Assembly (NCBI GenBank): GCA_031267855.1
Contig: JAIRYH010000102.1
Coordinates: forward strand, 1-7,627
DNA length: 7,627 nucleotides
Direction of reading: 5' to 3'
Source: Prevotellaceae bacterium
GTDB taxonomy: Bacteria; Bacteroidota; Bacteroidia; Bacteroidales; UBA932
This document shows positions 1 to 7,627 of the stretch, piece by piece. The notes under the pieces were generated by a model. The model ran no database searches and was not told the DNA's origin. It worked only from the letters and a program-made list of their open reading frames with translations. The stretch's first letter is position 1. Each line of letters starts with the position of its first letter. Made by a program: the position numbers and the translations under genes.

Positions 1-176
1 GCGGCCTGCTGTCGGAAGACGATTTCCTGCTCTCCGAAATCCTGTTCAACCCGTTCACCGCCGCCCAGATCGAAAACATCCGCGCCGAACTCGCCACGCT
101 GCTCTCTATTATTAAGGAGAAAGACGGCGAACGGATGAAAGCCTTCCTCACCAAAGTGCGGGAAAATCTGGAATGA
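1..176 (+). CDS. tyrA: Prephenate dehydrogenase, C-terminal end (partial)
   Basis: The gene is cut by the left edge. The open frame begins at base 3 and gives 57 residues before a TGA at 174-176. The peptide starts GLLSEDDFLL, continues SEILFNPFT and ends FLTKVRENLE. This matches my memory of the C-terminal tail of Bacteroidales prephenate dehydrogenase, where a GLLSEDD..L..EILFNP stretch is followed by a helix ending in a K(I/V)R motif. The enzyme oxidatively decarboxylates prephenate to 4-hydroxyphenylpyruvate in cytoplasmic tyrosine synthesis. The NAD-binding and catalytic parts lie outside the window, so the call rests on recognising the tail only. In Bacteroides this gene usually closes an aromatic amino-acid operon, which fits the intergenic gap and fresh promoter that follow. 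Third codon positions are GC-rich, unlike tatD and ansA next door. Confidence 0.72.
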   Translation, partial: GLLSEDDFLLSEILFNPFTAAQIENIRAELATLLSIIKEKDGERMKAFLTKVRENLE

Positions 177-228
177 TACGGTTAAGCTTTCTATCCTTTC
201 CGATGAAGAAAACTGCGCCGTGGCTCCG

Positions 229-259
229 TTTTCCGGATGAAAGAATTTTTGTACATTTG
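229..259 (+). promoter_or_regulatory. Candidate Bacteroidota-type promoter for tatD
   Basis: TACATTTG at 252-259 matches the Bacteroidota -7 element TAnnTTTG exactly. TTTT at 229-232 lies 19 bases upstream, the expected -33 position, but is only a weak match to TTTG. Transcription would start near 263-266, giving a leader of roughly 65 bases before the GTG of tatD. A 6-bp stem (GAAAAC 208-213 with GTTTTC 228-233, 14-base loop) overlaps the -33 area. It lacks a following T-run, so I do not call it a terminator. The rest of 177-328 holds no gene I can support. Confidence 0.5.
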
Positions 260-328
260 TGAAAAAATGTCCTGTCTGCACATTATTCAAAGCAGTCCAT
301 GTAAAATTGACTCCTAAATTTTTCAAAC

Positions 329-1111
329 GTGAAATTCATAGATACGCATACTCACTGGTACGTCGAAGATTTTAAGGAAGACCTTGCGGCGGCGATGGCG
401 CGGGCGCAGGCGGCAGGCGTGGAGCGGTTTATTTTGCCGGCGGTTCATCAAGCGACGCATGCTGCGATGATGGAAACGGCTGAGCGTTTTGCCGGCCGCT
501 GTTTTGCCTGCATCGGGCTGCATCCGACGGAAGTGCATGAAAACTGGCGCGAGGAGCTGGATTTTATTGTACGGCAGCTGTCCGGAAATGCTAAAGCCTT
601 TGCCGGCATTGGCGAAACAGGGATTGACCTGCACTATGGCGATACGTTTATCGTCGAGCAAAAAATCGTTTTTGAGCAGCAATTGCGGTGGGCAGCCGCT
701 TATGATTTGCCGGTAATTGTTCATGCGCGCGAAGCGTTTGAGGCAATATTCGACGTGCTGGAAAAAGTAAAGCCGCTACCGTTGCGCGGCGTGTTCCATG
801 CTTATTCCGGCGACATGAAAACGTTCGAGCGCATCAGCCGTTACGGCGATTTTAAAATAGGCGTCGGCGGCGTGGTAACCTTTAAAAATGCCGGACTGGC
901 AAAGGTTGTGGCGCAGTTAGACCTTTCCCGTGCAGTATTGGAAACAGATGCGCCCTGGCTGTCGCCCGTTCCATATCGCGGGCAACGCAACGAAAGCTGC
1001 CATATTCCGTTAATTGCAAAAAAGATTGCCGAATTAAAAAACTGTTCGACGGAAGAAGTTGCCGCCATCACCACGGCCAATGCCGAACAGCTTTTTGACG
1101 TATTGATGTGA
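329..1111 (+). CDS. tatD: TatD-family metal-dependent hydrolase (DNase)
   Basis: A 260-residue protein, normal length for the family, with a TIM-barrel amidohydrolase fold and a two-metal site. The expected ligands are all visible: HTH at residues 7-9, Glu96 in GIGETGID, His132 in VHARE, His157 in FHAYSG and Asp207 in ETDAPWL. GLHP (63-66) and GVVTFKNA (181-188) are further family signatures. There is no signal peptide, so it is cytoplasmic. TatD proteins are Mg-dependent 3'-5' exonucleases linked to DNA repair and DNA fragment turnover, but many paralogues have no proven substrate. The start is GTG at 329: it places the HTH metal motif at the usual distance from the N-terminus, and no in-frame ATG lies before that motif. 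No clear ribosome binding site is seen. The gene is followed after 74 bases by ansA, a pairing I recall as common in Bacteroidota, so the two are probably co-transcribed. Confidence 0.93.
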   Translation: MKFIDTHTHWYVEDFKEDLAAAMARAQAAGVERFILPAVHQATHAAMMETAERFAGRCFACIGLHPTEVHENWREELDFIVRQLSGNAKAFAGIGETGIDLHYGDTFIVEQKIVFEQQLRWAAAYDLPVIVHAREAFEAIFDVLEKVKPLPLRGVFHAYSGDMKTFERISRYGDFKIGVGGVVTFKNAGLAKVVAQLDLSRAVLETDAPWLSPVPYRGQRNESCHIPLIAKKIAELKNCSTEEVAAITTANAEQLFDVLM

Positions 1112-1133
1112 TTAATGTGCCGCCGCGTCAGCC

Positions 1134-1181
1134 AAATCCGTAAATCCGTAAATCCGTAAATCTGTAAATCCGTAAATCCGT
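1134..1181 (+). repeat. Six tandem copies of an 8-bp unit (AAATCCGT)
   Basis: The units are 1134-1141, 1142-1149, 1150-1157, 1158-1165, 1166-1173 and 1174-1181. All are AAATCCGT except the fourth, which is AAATCTGT. The array fills most of the 74-base gap between the tatD stop and the ansA start and ends 4 bases before the ansA ATG, where a ribosome binding site would otherwise sit. The unit is not self-complementary, so it should leave this part of the transcript largely unstructured. Every unit junction carries a TAA, so no upstream extension of ansA is possible in frames that meet it. Confidence 0.97.
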
Positions 1182-1185
1182 AATT

Positions 1186-2211
1186 ATGCTTCCCTCCATA
1201 ATGATTATCTATACCGGCGGAACGATTGGAATGAAACACCATCCCGAAACCGGAGCGCTTACGCCTGTTAATTTTAAAGAGATAGAACAGGAAGTACCGG
1301 AGTTGAAAAAATTTAATTTTCATCTGCATGCTCATTCGTTCGACCCGCTGGTTGATTCGTCGGAAATTCAACCGGAATTTTGGGTGCGGCTGGCACAGCT
1401 GGTTTATGACAACTATGCGGACTACGACGGTTTTGTCGTGCTGCACGGCACCGATACCATGTCGTACACCGCTTCGGCATTAAGTTTTATGCTGGAAAAC
1501 CTGTCGAAACCGGTTGTGTTTACCGGGAGCCAGTTGCCGGTGGGCATGTTGCGCACCGACGGGAAGGAAAATTTAATTTCTGCGGTAGAGATTGCTGCTG
1601 CCGTGAAAGACGGGCGTCCCTGCGTCCCTGAAGTAACTGTTTTTTTTGACAACCAGCTTTTGCGCGGTAATCGCACTACGAAATACAATGCGGAACAGTT
1701 CCGGGCGTTTCGCTCCGCCAATTATCCGCCGCTGGCGGAAGCCGGCGTATCCATAAAATATCACGACGCCTTTATTCATCGCGCGCAGCAAGCCTTGCCG
1801 CTGCGCTTACATACCGGACTGGACGGCAACATTGCGGTATTGAAAATTTTTCCGGGCATGGGACGCAATGTTATGGAAGGCATTTTAAACATTGCAGGGC
1901 TTCGTGCGGTGGTGCTGGAAACTTACGGTTCCGGAAATGCCCCCACGGTTGCATGGTTCATTGAGGCGCTGCGGGAGGCCATCAATCGCGGCATCATTGT
2001 GATGAATGTTTCGCAATGCCATGCCGGCACGGTTGAAATGGAAAAATATGAAACGGGCATCCTTTTGAAAAAGATCGGCGTAGTTAGCGGCTACGACAGC
2101 ACTACGGAAGCCGCCGTTACCAAATTGGCATTCCTGTTGGGGCAAAGCGACGACAATAAATGCATCGTGGAACGGTTGAATTTTTCATTTAGTGGTGAAA
2201 TTTCAAAATAA
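1186..2211 (+). CDS. ansA: Type I (cytoplasmic) L-asparaginase
   Basis: This 341-residue enzyme hydrolyses L-asparagine to aspartate and ammonia. YTGGTIGM at residues 9-16 is the first asparaginase signature and carries the catalytic Thr13. LHGTDTM at 86-92 is the second signature, with Thr89 and Asp90. GNRTTK ends at Lys166, which matches the catalytic Lys of E. coli AnsA. DSSE at 57-60 is the usual substrate-binding loop, and SQC..G at 286-291 matches a region involved in allosteric control in E. coli AnsA. There is no signal peptide, which fits the cytoplasmic low-affinity type and not the periplasmic AnsB type. The ATG at 1186 is preferred over the one at 1201 because it supplies the full first beta-strand before TGGT. 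No Shine-Dalgarno is seen; the 8-bp array lies there instead. A run of eight T at 1640-1647 lies within the reading frame and does not break it. It is likely co-transcribed with tatD. Confidence 0.95.
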   Translation: MLPSIMIIYTGGTIGMKHHPETGALTPVNFKEIEQEVPELKKFNFHLHAHSFDPLVDSSEIQPEFWVRLAQLVYDNYADYDGFVVLHGTDTMSYTASALSFMLENLSKPVVFTGSQLPVGMLRTDGKENLISAVEIAAAVKDGRPCVPEVTVFFDNQLLRGNRTTKYNAEQFRAFRSANYPPLAEAGVSIKYHDAFIHRAQQALPLRLHTGLDGNIAVLKIFPGMGRNVMEGILNIAGLRAVVLETYGSGNAPTVAWFIEALREAINRGIIVMNVSQCHAGTVEMEKYETGILLKKIGVVSGYDSTTEAAVTKLAFLLGQSDDNKCIVERLNFSFSGEISK

Positions 2212-2224
2212 ATTATTAATTTTG
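2194..2224 (+). promoter_or_regulatory. Candidate promoter for tRNA-Ser
   Basis: TAATTTTG at 2217-2224 matches the Bacteroidota -7 element TAnnTTTG, in an AT-rich stretch starting 6 bases after the ansA stop. It lies 17 bases before the mature tRNA 5' end. The base positions 19 upstream (2194-2197, GGTG) match the -33 TTTG poorly, so the call rests on the -7 element and its placement. Confidence 0.5.
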
Positions 2225-2241
2225 CCGCACCAAAAGTAACA

Positions 2242-2329
2242 GGAGAGATGGCCGAGTGGTCGAAGGCGCACGCCTGGAAAGTGTGTAAGCTCCAAAAGGG
2301 CTTCATGGGTTCGAATCCCATTCTCTCCG
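2242..2329 (+). tRNA. tRNA-Ser, anticodon GGA
   Basis: An 88-base class II tRNA that folds completely. The acceptor stem pairs GGAGAGA (2242-2248) with TCTCTCC (2322-2328), and the discriminator is G2329, as expected for serine. The anticodon stem pairs CACGC (2269-2273) with GTGTG (2281-2285), one pair being G-T. The loop CTGGAAA has anticodon GGA at 2276-2278, reading UCC and UCU. The long variable arm pairs AAGC (2287-2290) with GCTT (2300-2303), topped by CC/GG and an AAAA loop. The T-arm pairs ATGGG (2305-2309) with CCCAT (2317-2321) around TTCGAAT. The bases after the discriminator are CAG, so CCA is not encoded and must be added afterwards, common in Bacteroidota. Confidence 0.97.
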
Positions 2330-2405
2330 CAGAAAGTCCTGAAAACCGCGGCTGGCAATAGACACCGCTAACTGTAGAGAAATTTCGGGACAGAAACGGG
2401 AAAGC

Positions 2406-4274
2406 GTGAAAAAATTACAAACAGTATTCCTCTGGTGCAGTCTCTGTGTTTGCTTTCCATTGCCGGCGCAAGAAATAACCATCCTTTTCACACATGATTT
2501 ACATTCGATGTTCATGCCGCACCGTGTGCAAAACGCTACGGGAGGATGGATGATGCAGGGCGGCTATGCGTCTCTGTACACTGCGATACGACAGGCGCGG
2601 GAACAATATCCGGGGCAGACTGTTTTAGTCGATGCCGGCGATTTTTCAAGCGGATCGTTTTTCTACACCCTGTTTCCGACCGATTGCGCAGAGTTGCAGC
2701 TAATGGCTTTGATGCATTACGATGCGGTTACATTGGGTAATCATGATTTCGATTTTGGCACGGACGGCCTGGCGGAGGCGCTCAATGCCGCCAAACGGGC
2801 AGGCGGATGTCCGCCCATTGTGGCGGCGAATGTAAAGCCGCTAAGCCCTGCATTGGCACAGCTGGCAATGGCTTTCGACAATTACGGCGTCAAAGAATAT
2901 ACGGTTATAGAACGAAACGGCAAGCGCATCGGTATTTTCGGATTGATGGGCGACGAAGCGATCAACAACGCGCCGGCCGCCGCCGCCATGACGTTTGAAA
3001 ACCGCTTCGATGCGGCAGCCCGGCTGGTAAAAAAATTGCGCCGCGACGAAAAGGTTGACCTCGTCGTCTGCCTGTCGCACAGTGGAACCAGCGCAATTAA
3101 AAAACTTTCGGAAGACGAACGGCTGGCAGAAAAAGTTCCCGGCATTGACATCATCGTCAGCGGGCATTCGCACACCCTGCTGCCGGAGCCGCTTCCGGTC
3201 AATAAAACCATTATTGTGTCGGCGGGCTGTTATGCCGGCTATTTGGGCGCCGTAACCATAGACGCGAACACAAAGAATGTACTTCACTATTCTTTAAAAG
3301 CTATTGACGCCAGCGTGCCGGCAGACGAAATGATAGCCGGCAGAATAAACCGGTTCGGCGAAAAATTGAATGCAATATACTTCGATCCTCTTGGACGGCG
3401 CATGCATGATACGGTGGTATGCAACGACCGCCTGCTGCCTGCGGAGGCCGTCAATGACGAGTCGCCGCTGGGTAATTTAATTGCCGATGCTTTTGCCATG
3501 GCGAAAGGCGTCCCTGCCGATGCTGCCGGCAACATGCCCATAGGCGTTGTCCCGCGCGGCACCATTCGCGACAATTTATATCCGGGCCGGATTACCGAAG
3601 AACAATTATTCAATATCCTGTCCATTGGCGTAGGCGCCGACCGGAAGGCAGGCTATCCGCTGGTGTGCATATACCTGACCGGGGAAGAACTGTGGGATCT
3701 GTGCGAAGTGGACGCTTCCTGCACGCCCCTGTTGCCCGAAGCGCAATTGTACTGCTCCGGATTACGCTATACCTCCAATCCGCACCGGCTTTTTTGCAAC
3801 AAGGTAACAGAAGTGCTGGTACAAAAAGCAAACGGCAGCTATTGCCCGCCGGCAGCCCATACGCTGTATCCGGTGATTGCCGGCCTGTATTCCGCACAGA
3901 TGCTGGACGCCGTAAAGAAATTAACGTACGGCATCCTGTCGCTGGAGCCGAAAGATGCGCAGGGGCAGCCGGTTCGGGACTATTTACGGCAGGTAATCTA
4001 TACGCCGGAAGGCTTTGAACTGAAGGAATGGGTAGCCCTAAGCAATTACCTGCATGCTTTTGGCGGCGGAAAAGTTCCCGCAGCATATACCTCGCCGGAA
4101 AAACGAAAAAACACGCAGCACGGCACCGCCATCGGCGATCTGCTGAAACACCCGAACGGCTTTGCGCTGCTGGTTTACGGCAGCTCTATAATTTTATCTG
4201 CCGGCTTGCTGACTTTAATCATTTTCGGCATCCGTAAAATCCGCACTGCATCGCTATACAAAAAAGGGCGCTAA
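2406..4274 (+). CDS. Secreted, membrane-anchored 5'-nucleotidase / metallophosphatase
   Basis: A 622-residue protein of the UshA/5'-nucleotidase family, which removes phosphate from nucleotides outside the cytoplasm. Residues 1-21 form a Sec signal peptide (MKK, a hydrophobic core, then LPA before QE). The metallophosphatase domain (about 24-300) has the dimetal motifs: Asp31 and His33 in THDLH, DAGD (76-79), GNHD (111-114), His225 in LSHSG and GHSH (253-256). The C-terminal nucleotidase domain (about 335-555) shows ESPLGNLIADA (352-362) and PRGTIR (383-388). A hydrophobic helix at about 586-608 followed by a basic tail should anchor it in the inner membrane with the enzyme in the periplasm. 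The GTG at 2406 is needed because the first in-frame ATG (residue 35) would remove the signal peptide and a metal motif. No promoter of the usual type is seen in 2330-2405, so read-through from the tRNA gene is possible. The exact substrate is unknown; UDP-sugar hydrolase or a cyclic phosphodiesterase are alternatives. Confidence 0.88.
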   Translation: MKKLQTVFLWCSLCVCFPLPAQEITILFTHDLHSMFMPHRVQNATGGWMMQGGYASLYTAIRQAREQYPGQTVLVDAGDFSSGSFFYTLFPTDCAELQLMALMHYDAVTLGNHDFDFGTDGLAEALNAAKRAGGCPPIVAANVKPLSPALAQLAMAFDNYGVKEYTVIERNGKRIGIFGLMGDEAINNAPAAAAMTFENRFDAAARLVKKLRRDEKVDLVVCLSHSGTSAIKKLSEDERLAEKVPGIDIIVSGHSHTLLPEPLPVNKTIIVSAGCYAGYLGAVTIDANTKNVLHYSLKAIDASVPADEMIAGRINRFGEKLNAIYFDPLGRRMHDTVVCNDRLLPAEAVNDESPLGNLIADAFAMAKGVPADAAGNMPIGVVPRGTIRDNLYPGRITEEQLFNILSIGVGADRKAGYPLVCIYLTGEELWDLCEVDASCTPLLPEAQLYCSGLRYTSNPHRLFCNKVTEVLVQKANGSYCPPAAHTLYPVIAGLYSAQMLDAVKKLTYGILSLEPKDAQGQPVRDYLRQVIYTPEGFELKEWVALSNYLHAFGGGKVPAAYTSPEKRKNTQHGTAIGDLLKHPNGFALLVYGSSIILSAGLLTLIIFGIRKIRTASLYKKGR

Positions 4275-4297
4275 ACTTACTGTTCGAATCCCGGGAA

Positions 4298-4332
4298 GCA
4301 GGGATGCCCTGCGCGCCCGTACAGGGCATCCT
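4298..4332 (+). terminator. Strong inverted repeat, possible terminator of the nucleotidase gene
   Basis: GGATGCCCTG (4302-4311) and CAGGGCATCC (4322-4331) form a perfect 10-bp stem with a 10-base loop, with one extra G-T pair outside (4301/4332). It starts 27 bases after the stop of the nucleotidase gene, the right place for a terminator. The bases after it (TCATTTGTT) are only moderately T-rich, so it is not a textbook intrinsic terminator. A second, overlapping stem is possible: GCAGGG (4298-4303) with CCCTGC (4307-4312). A smaller hairpin, AACAG/CTGTT (4341-4353), and the palindrome CCGGCCGG (4368-4375) follow. Otherwise I see nothing coding in 4275-4429. Confidence 0.45.
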
Positions 4333-4429
4333 CATTTGTTAACAGGTGCTGTTTCTGCGCTTGTTCACCGGCCGGCTCATCATGACCGATTGCATGGCGG
4401 CGTACCCTTAGCTGCATCACTATACTGTC

Positions 4430-4460
4430 TTTGCGCTCCCGGTTTTTTTGAGTACCTTTG
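4430..4460 (+). promoter_or_regulatory. Consensus Bacteroidota promoter for pyrG-guaA
   Basis: TTTG at 4430-4433, then exactly 19 bases, then TACCTTTG at 4453-4460. This is a full match to the Bacteroidota promoter TTTG-N19-TAnnTTTG. Transcription should begin around 4464-4468, giving a leader of only some 10-15 bases before the pyrG ATG at 4479. Such a short leader leaves no room for a riboswitch or long attenuator. There is no Shine-Dalgarno sequence; the bases before the ATG are AT-rich. Confidence 0.8.
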
Positions 4461-4472
4461 CCAGCAATTTGA

Positions 4473-6107
<1,635 letters not shown>

Positions 6108-6123
6108 CAATGCTCATACAACC

Positions 6124-7627
6124 ATGCAAGAAAAAATACTGATACTTGACTTCGGCTCGCAGTACACGCAACTCATCGGACGCCGGCTGCGCGAGCTCAA
6201 CGCATACTGCGAAATCCATCCGTACAACAAAATGCCCGTCCCCGACGAAAGCGTCAAAGGCGTGATCCTGTCGGGCAGCCCCTACTCCGTGCGCGACGCC
6301 CATGCCCCGGCCGTCGACCTGCAACCCCTCAGGGGAAAACTGCCGCTGCTGGGCGTGTGCTACGGCGCACAGTACCTGGCGCAGCATTCCGGCGGCGAAG
6401 TGCAACCCTCAAATACGCGTGAATACGGCAGGGCGCAGCTCTCCGTGAAAGACCCTGCCGCACCGCTTTTCAAAAACCTGTCCGCCGTGTCGCAAGTATG
6501 GATGTCGCACGGCGACACCATCACGGCACTGCCCCCGCAGGCAAGAACCATCGCTTCGACCGCCGATGTGGAAAACGCGGCATACCTCATCGAAGGCGAA
6601 CCGACCTACGGGCTGCAATTCCACCCCGAAGTATACCACTCAACCGAAGGACAGCGGATACTGGAAAACTTTGTGAAAGAAATCTGCCGCTGCCGCTGCG
6701 ACTGGACGCCCGGCTCGTTTATCGAAAGCACCGTAAAAAAATGGCGCGATATCCTGGGCGACGACAAGGTCGTCCTCGGCCTGTCGGGCGGCGTCGACTC
6801 CTCCGTCGCGGCCATGCTGCTCCACAAAGCCATCGGCAAAAACCTGTACTGCATTTTCGTCGACAACGGGCTGCTGCGCAAAAACGAATTCACCGGCGTC
6901 CTCGAATCGTACCGCGACATGGGACTAAACGTCACCGGCGTCGATGCCGCCGGCGACTTCCTCTCACAGCTTGCCGGCGTGGCCGACCCCGAACGGAAAC
7001 GGAAAACAATCGGCCGCGCATTCATCGAAACATTCGACCGCGAAGCCCGCAAAATCGAGAACGTAAAATGGCTGGCGCAGGGAACCATCTATCCCGACGT
7101 CATCGAATCCGTATCGGTCAACGGCCCGTCTGCAACCATCAAATCGCACCACAACGTCGGCGGACTGCCCGAACGAATGCACCTCAAAGTCGCAGAACCC
7201 CTCCGCGCGCTCTTCAAGGACGAAGTGCGGCGCGTGGGCGCGGCGCTGGGCATGAAGCCGGCACTGCTTTCCCGCCATCCCTTTCCCGGGCCGGGCCTCG
7301 CCATTCGCGTACTGGGCGAAATAAGCAAAGAAAAAATAACCATCCTCCAGGAAGCCGATGCGCTTTTCATCAGCGGGCTTCGCGAAGCGGGACTGTATGG
7401 CGAAGTATGGCAGGCCGCAGCGGTCTTACTGCCCGTAAAAAGCGTCGGCGTGATGGGCGACGAACGCACCTACGAATACACCATCGCCCTGCGCTCCGTT
7501 ACCTCCACCGACGGCATGACGGCCGACTGGGCGCGCCTGCCCTGCGATTTCCTCGCCAAAATATCCAACGACATTATCAATAAAGTAAAAGGCGTGAACC
7601 GCGTAGTCTATGACATCAGCTCGAAAC
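6124..7627 (+). CDS. guaA: GMP synthase (glutamine-hydrolysing), 3' end cut by window
   Basis: The frame is open from ATG 6124 to the window edge: 501 full codons without interruption. Family members end soon after the ISSKPP motif, and the last codons here are ISSK, so only about ten codons are missing. The enzyme converts XMP to GMP using ATP and glutamine. The amidotransferase domain (1 to about 185) has the nucleophile Cys79 in GVCYGAQ and the pair His167 and Glu169 in FHPEV. The ATP-pyrophosphatase domain has the P-loop SGGVDSS (221-227) and the lid motif [11 protein letters not shown] (340-350). The dimerisation domain has [11 protein letters not shown] (385-395) and a typical tail. The linker holds a Cys-x-Cys-x-Cys (188-192) just before DW; I recall only two of these cysteines in relatives. 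An ATG at 6110 is out of frame and was not used. No Shine-Dalgarno is seen. Third codon positions are strikingly GC-rich. Confidence 0.98.
   Translation, partial: MQEKILILDFGSQYTQLIGRRLRELNAYCEIHPYNKMPVPDESVKGVILSGSPYSVRDAHAPAVDLQPLRGKLPLLGVCYGAQYLAQHSGGEVQPSNTREYGRAQLSVKDPAAPLFKNLSAVSQVWMSHGDTITALPPQARTIASTADVENAAYLIEGEPTYGLQFHPEVYHSTEGQRILENFVKEICRCRCDWTPGSFIESTVKKWRDILGDDKVVLGLSGGVDSSVAAMLLHKAIGKNLYCIFVDNGLLRKNEFTGVLESYRDMGLNVTGVDAAGDFLSQLAGVADPERKRKTIGRAFIETFDREARKIENVKWLAQGTIYPDVIESVSVNGPSATIKSHHNVGGLPERMHLKVAEPLRALFKDEVRRVGAALGMKPALLSRHPFPGPGLAIRVLGEISKEKITILQEADALFISGLREAGLYGEVWQAAAVLLPVKSVGVMGDERTYEYTIALRSVTSTDGMTADWARLPCDFLAKISNDIINKVKGVNRVVYDISSK

Noticed and set aside
841..1446. 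Minus-strand open frame of 201 codons across the 8-bp array, with a repeated YGFTDL peptide
   Set aside because: The peptide repeat is just the 8-bp array read three units at a time. The frame overlaps the confident tatD and ansA genes and shows no family motif.
1640..1647. Run of eight T in ansA, considered as a frameshift or slippage site
   Set aside because: The frame is intact on both sides with all catalytic residues present, and no alternative product is suggested.
2231..2238. CAAAAGTA, a -7-type promoter element on the minus strand pointing into ansA
   Set aside because: No -33 match lies 19 bases away and no minus-strand gene follows; a single 8-base match with two free positions is expected by chance.
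2242..2329. tRNA-Ser as the integration site of a recent mobile island
   Set aside because: There is no integrase or phage gene here and the duplicated segment is only 11 bp and does not reach the tRNA 3' end. Only the weaker hint is kept as a finding.
4382..4411. Nine-codon frame (MTDCMAAYP) before pyrG, considered as a leader peptide
   Set aside because: It lies upstream of the pyrG promoter, so it would not be on the pyrG transcript, and is short enough to be chance.
6498..7583. A long open frame of 361 codons on the + strand, offset from guaA, very rich in Arg and Pro
   Set aside because: It lies wholly within guaA, which reads without a break with all its motifs. The GC-rich third positions of guaA remove stop codons from the other frame and give an Arg-rich shadow.

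Overview
This window looks like ordinary chromosomal housekeeping DNA from a member of the Bacteroidota, most likely Bacteroidales. Four things point there. The promoters have the Bacteroidota form (TTTG, about 19 bases, TAnnTTTG), clearest in front of pyrG. Start codons mostly lack a Shine-Dalgarno sequence. The proteins closely resemble the Bacteroidales versions of TyrA, TatD, AnsA, PyrG and GuaA as I remember them. The tRNA gene does not encode its CCA end. Every gene found is on the + strand. The genus cannot be fixed from the sequence alone.

Layout: (1) 1-176, the last 57 codons of a probable prephenate dehydrogenase (tyrA). (2) 177-328, an intergenic stretch with a candidate promoter. 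(3) 329-1111, a TatD-family metal-dependent hydrolase. (4) 1134-1181, six tandem copies of an 8-bp unit ending 4 bases before the next start codon. (5) 1186-2211, a cytoplasmic type I L-asparaginase. (6) 2242-2329, tRNA-Ser(GGA), with a -7-type promoter element just upstream. (7) 2406-4274, a secreted 5'-nucleotidase/metallophosphatase with a C-terminal membrane anchor. (8) 4275-4478, a 204-bp intergenic region rich in inverted repeats, ending in a consensus promoter. (9) 4479-6107, CTP synthase (pyrG). (10) 6124-7627, GMP synthase (guaA), which runs off the window about ten codons before its expected end.

How they fit together: tatD and ansA probably form one unit. pyrG and guaA are 16 bases apart and probably share the pyrG promoter; both use glutamine as nitrogen donor to make an amino-nucleotide (CTP, GMP). 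The anchored 5'-nucleotidase upstream would act outside the cytoplasm, releasing nucleosides and phosphate for salvage, so the right half of the window has a loose nucleotide theme.

I found no CRISPR array, insertion sequence, integrase, toxin-antitoxin pair or recognisable defence system, and nothing that clearly amounts to a new biological system. The best items for a second look are the 8-bp repeat at the ansA start, the stacked competing hairpins after the nucleotidase gene, an 11-bp tRNA T-arm sequence found on both sides of that gene, and the unusual C-terminal domain and anchor of the nucleotidase.
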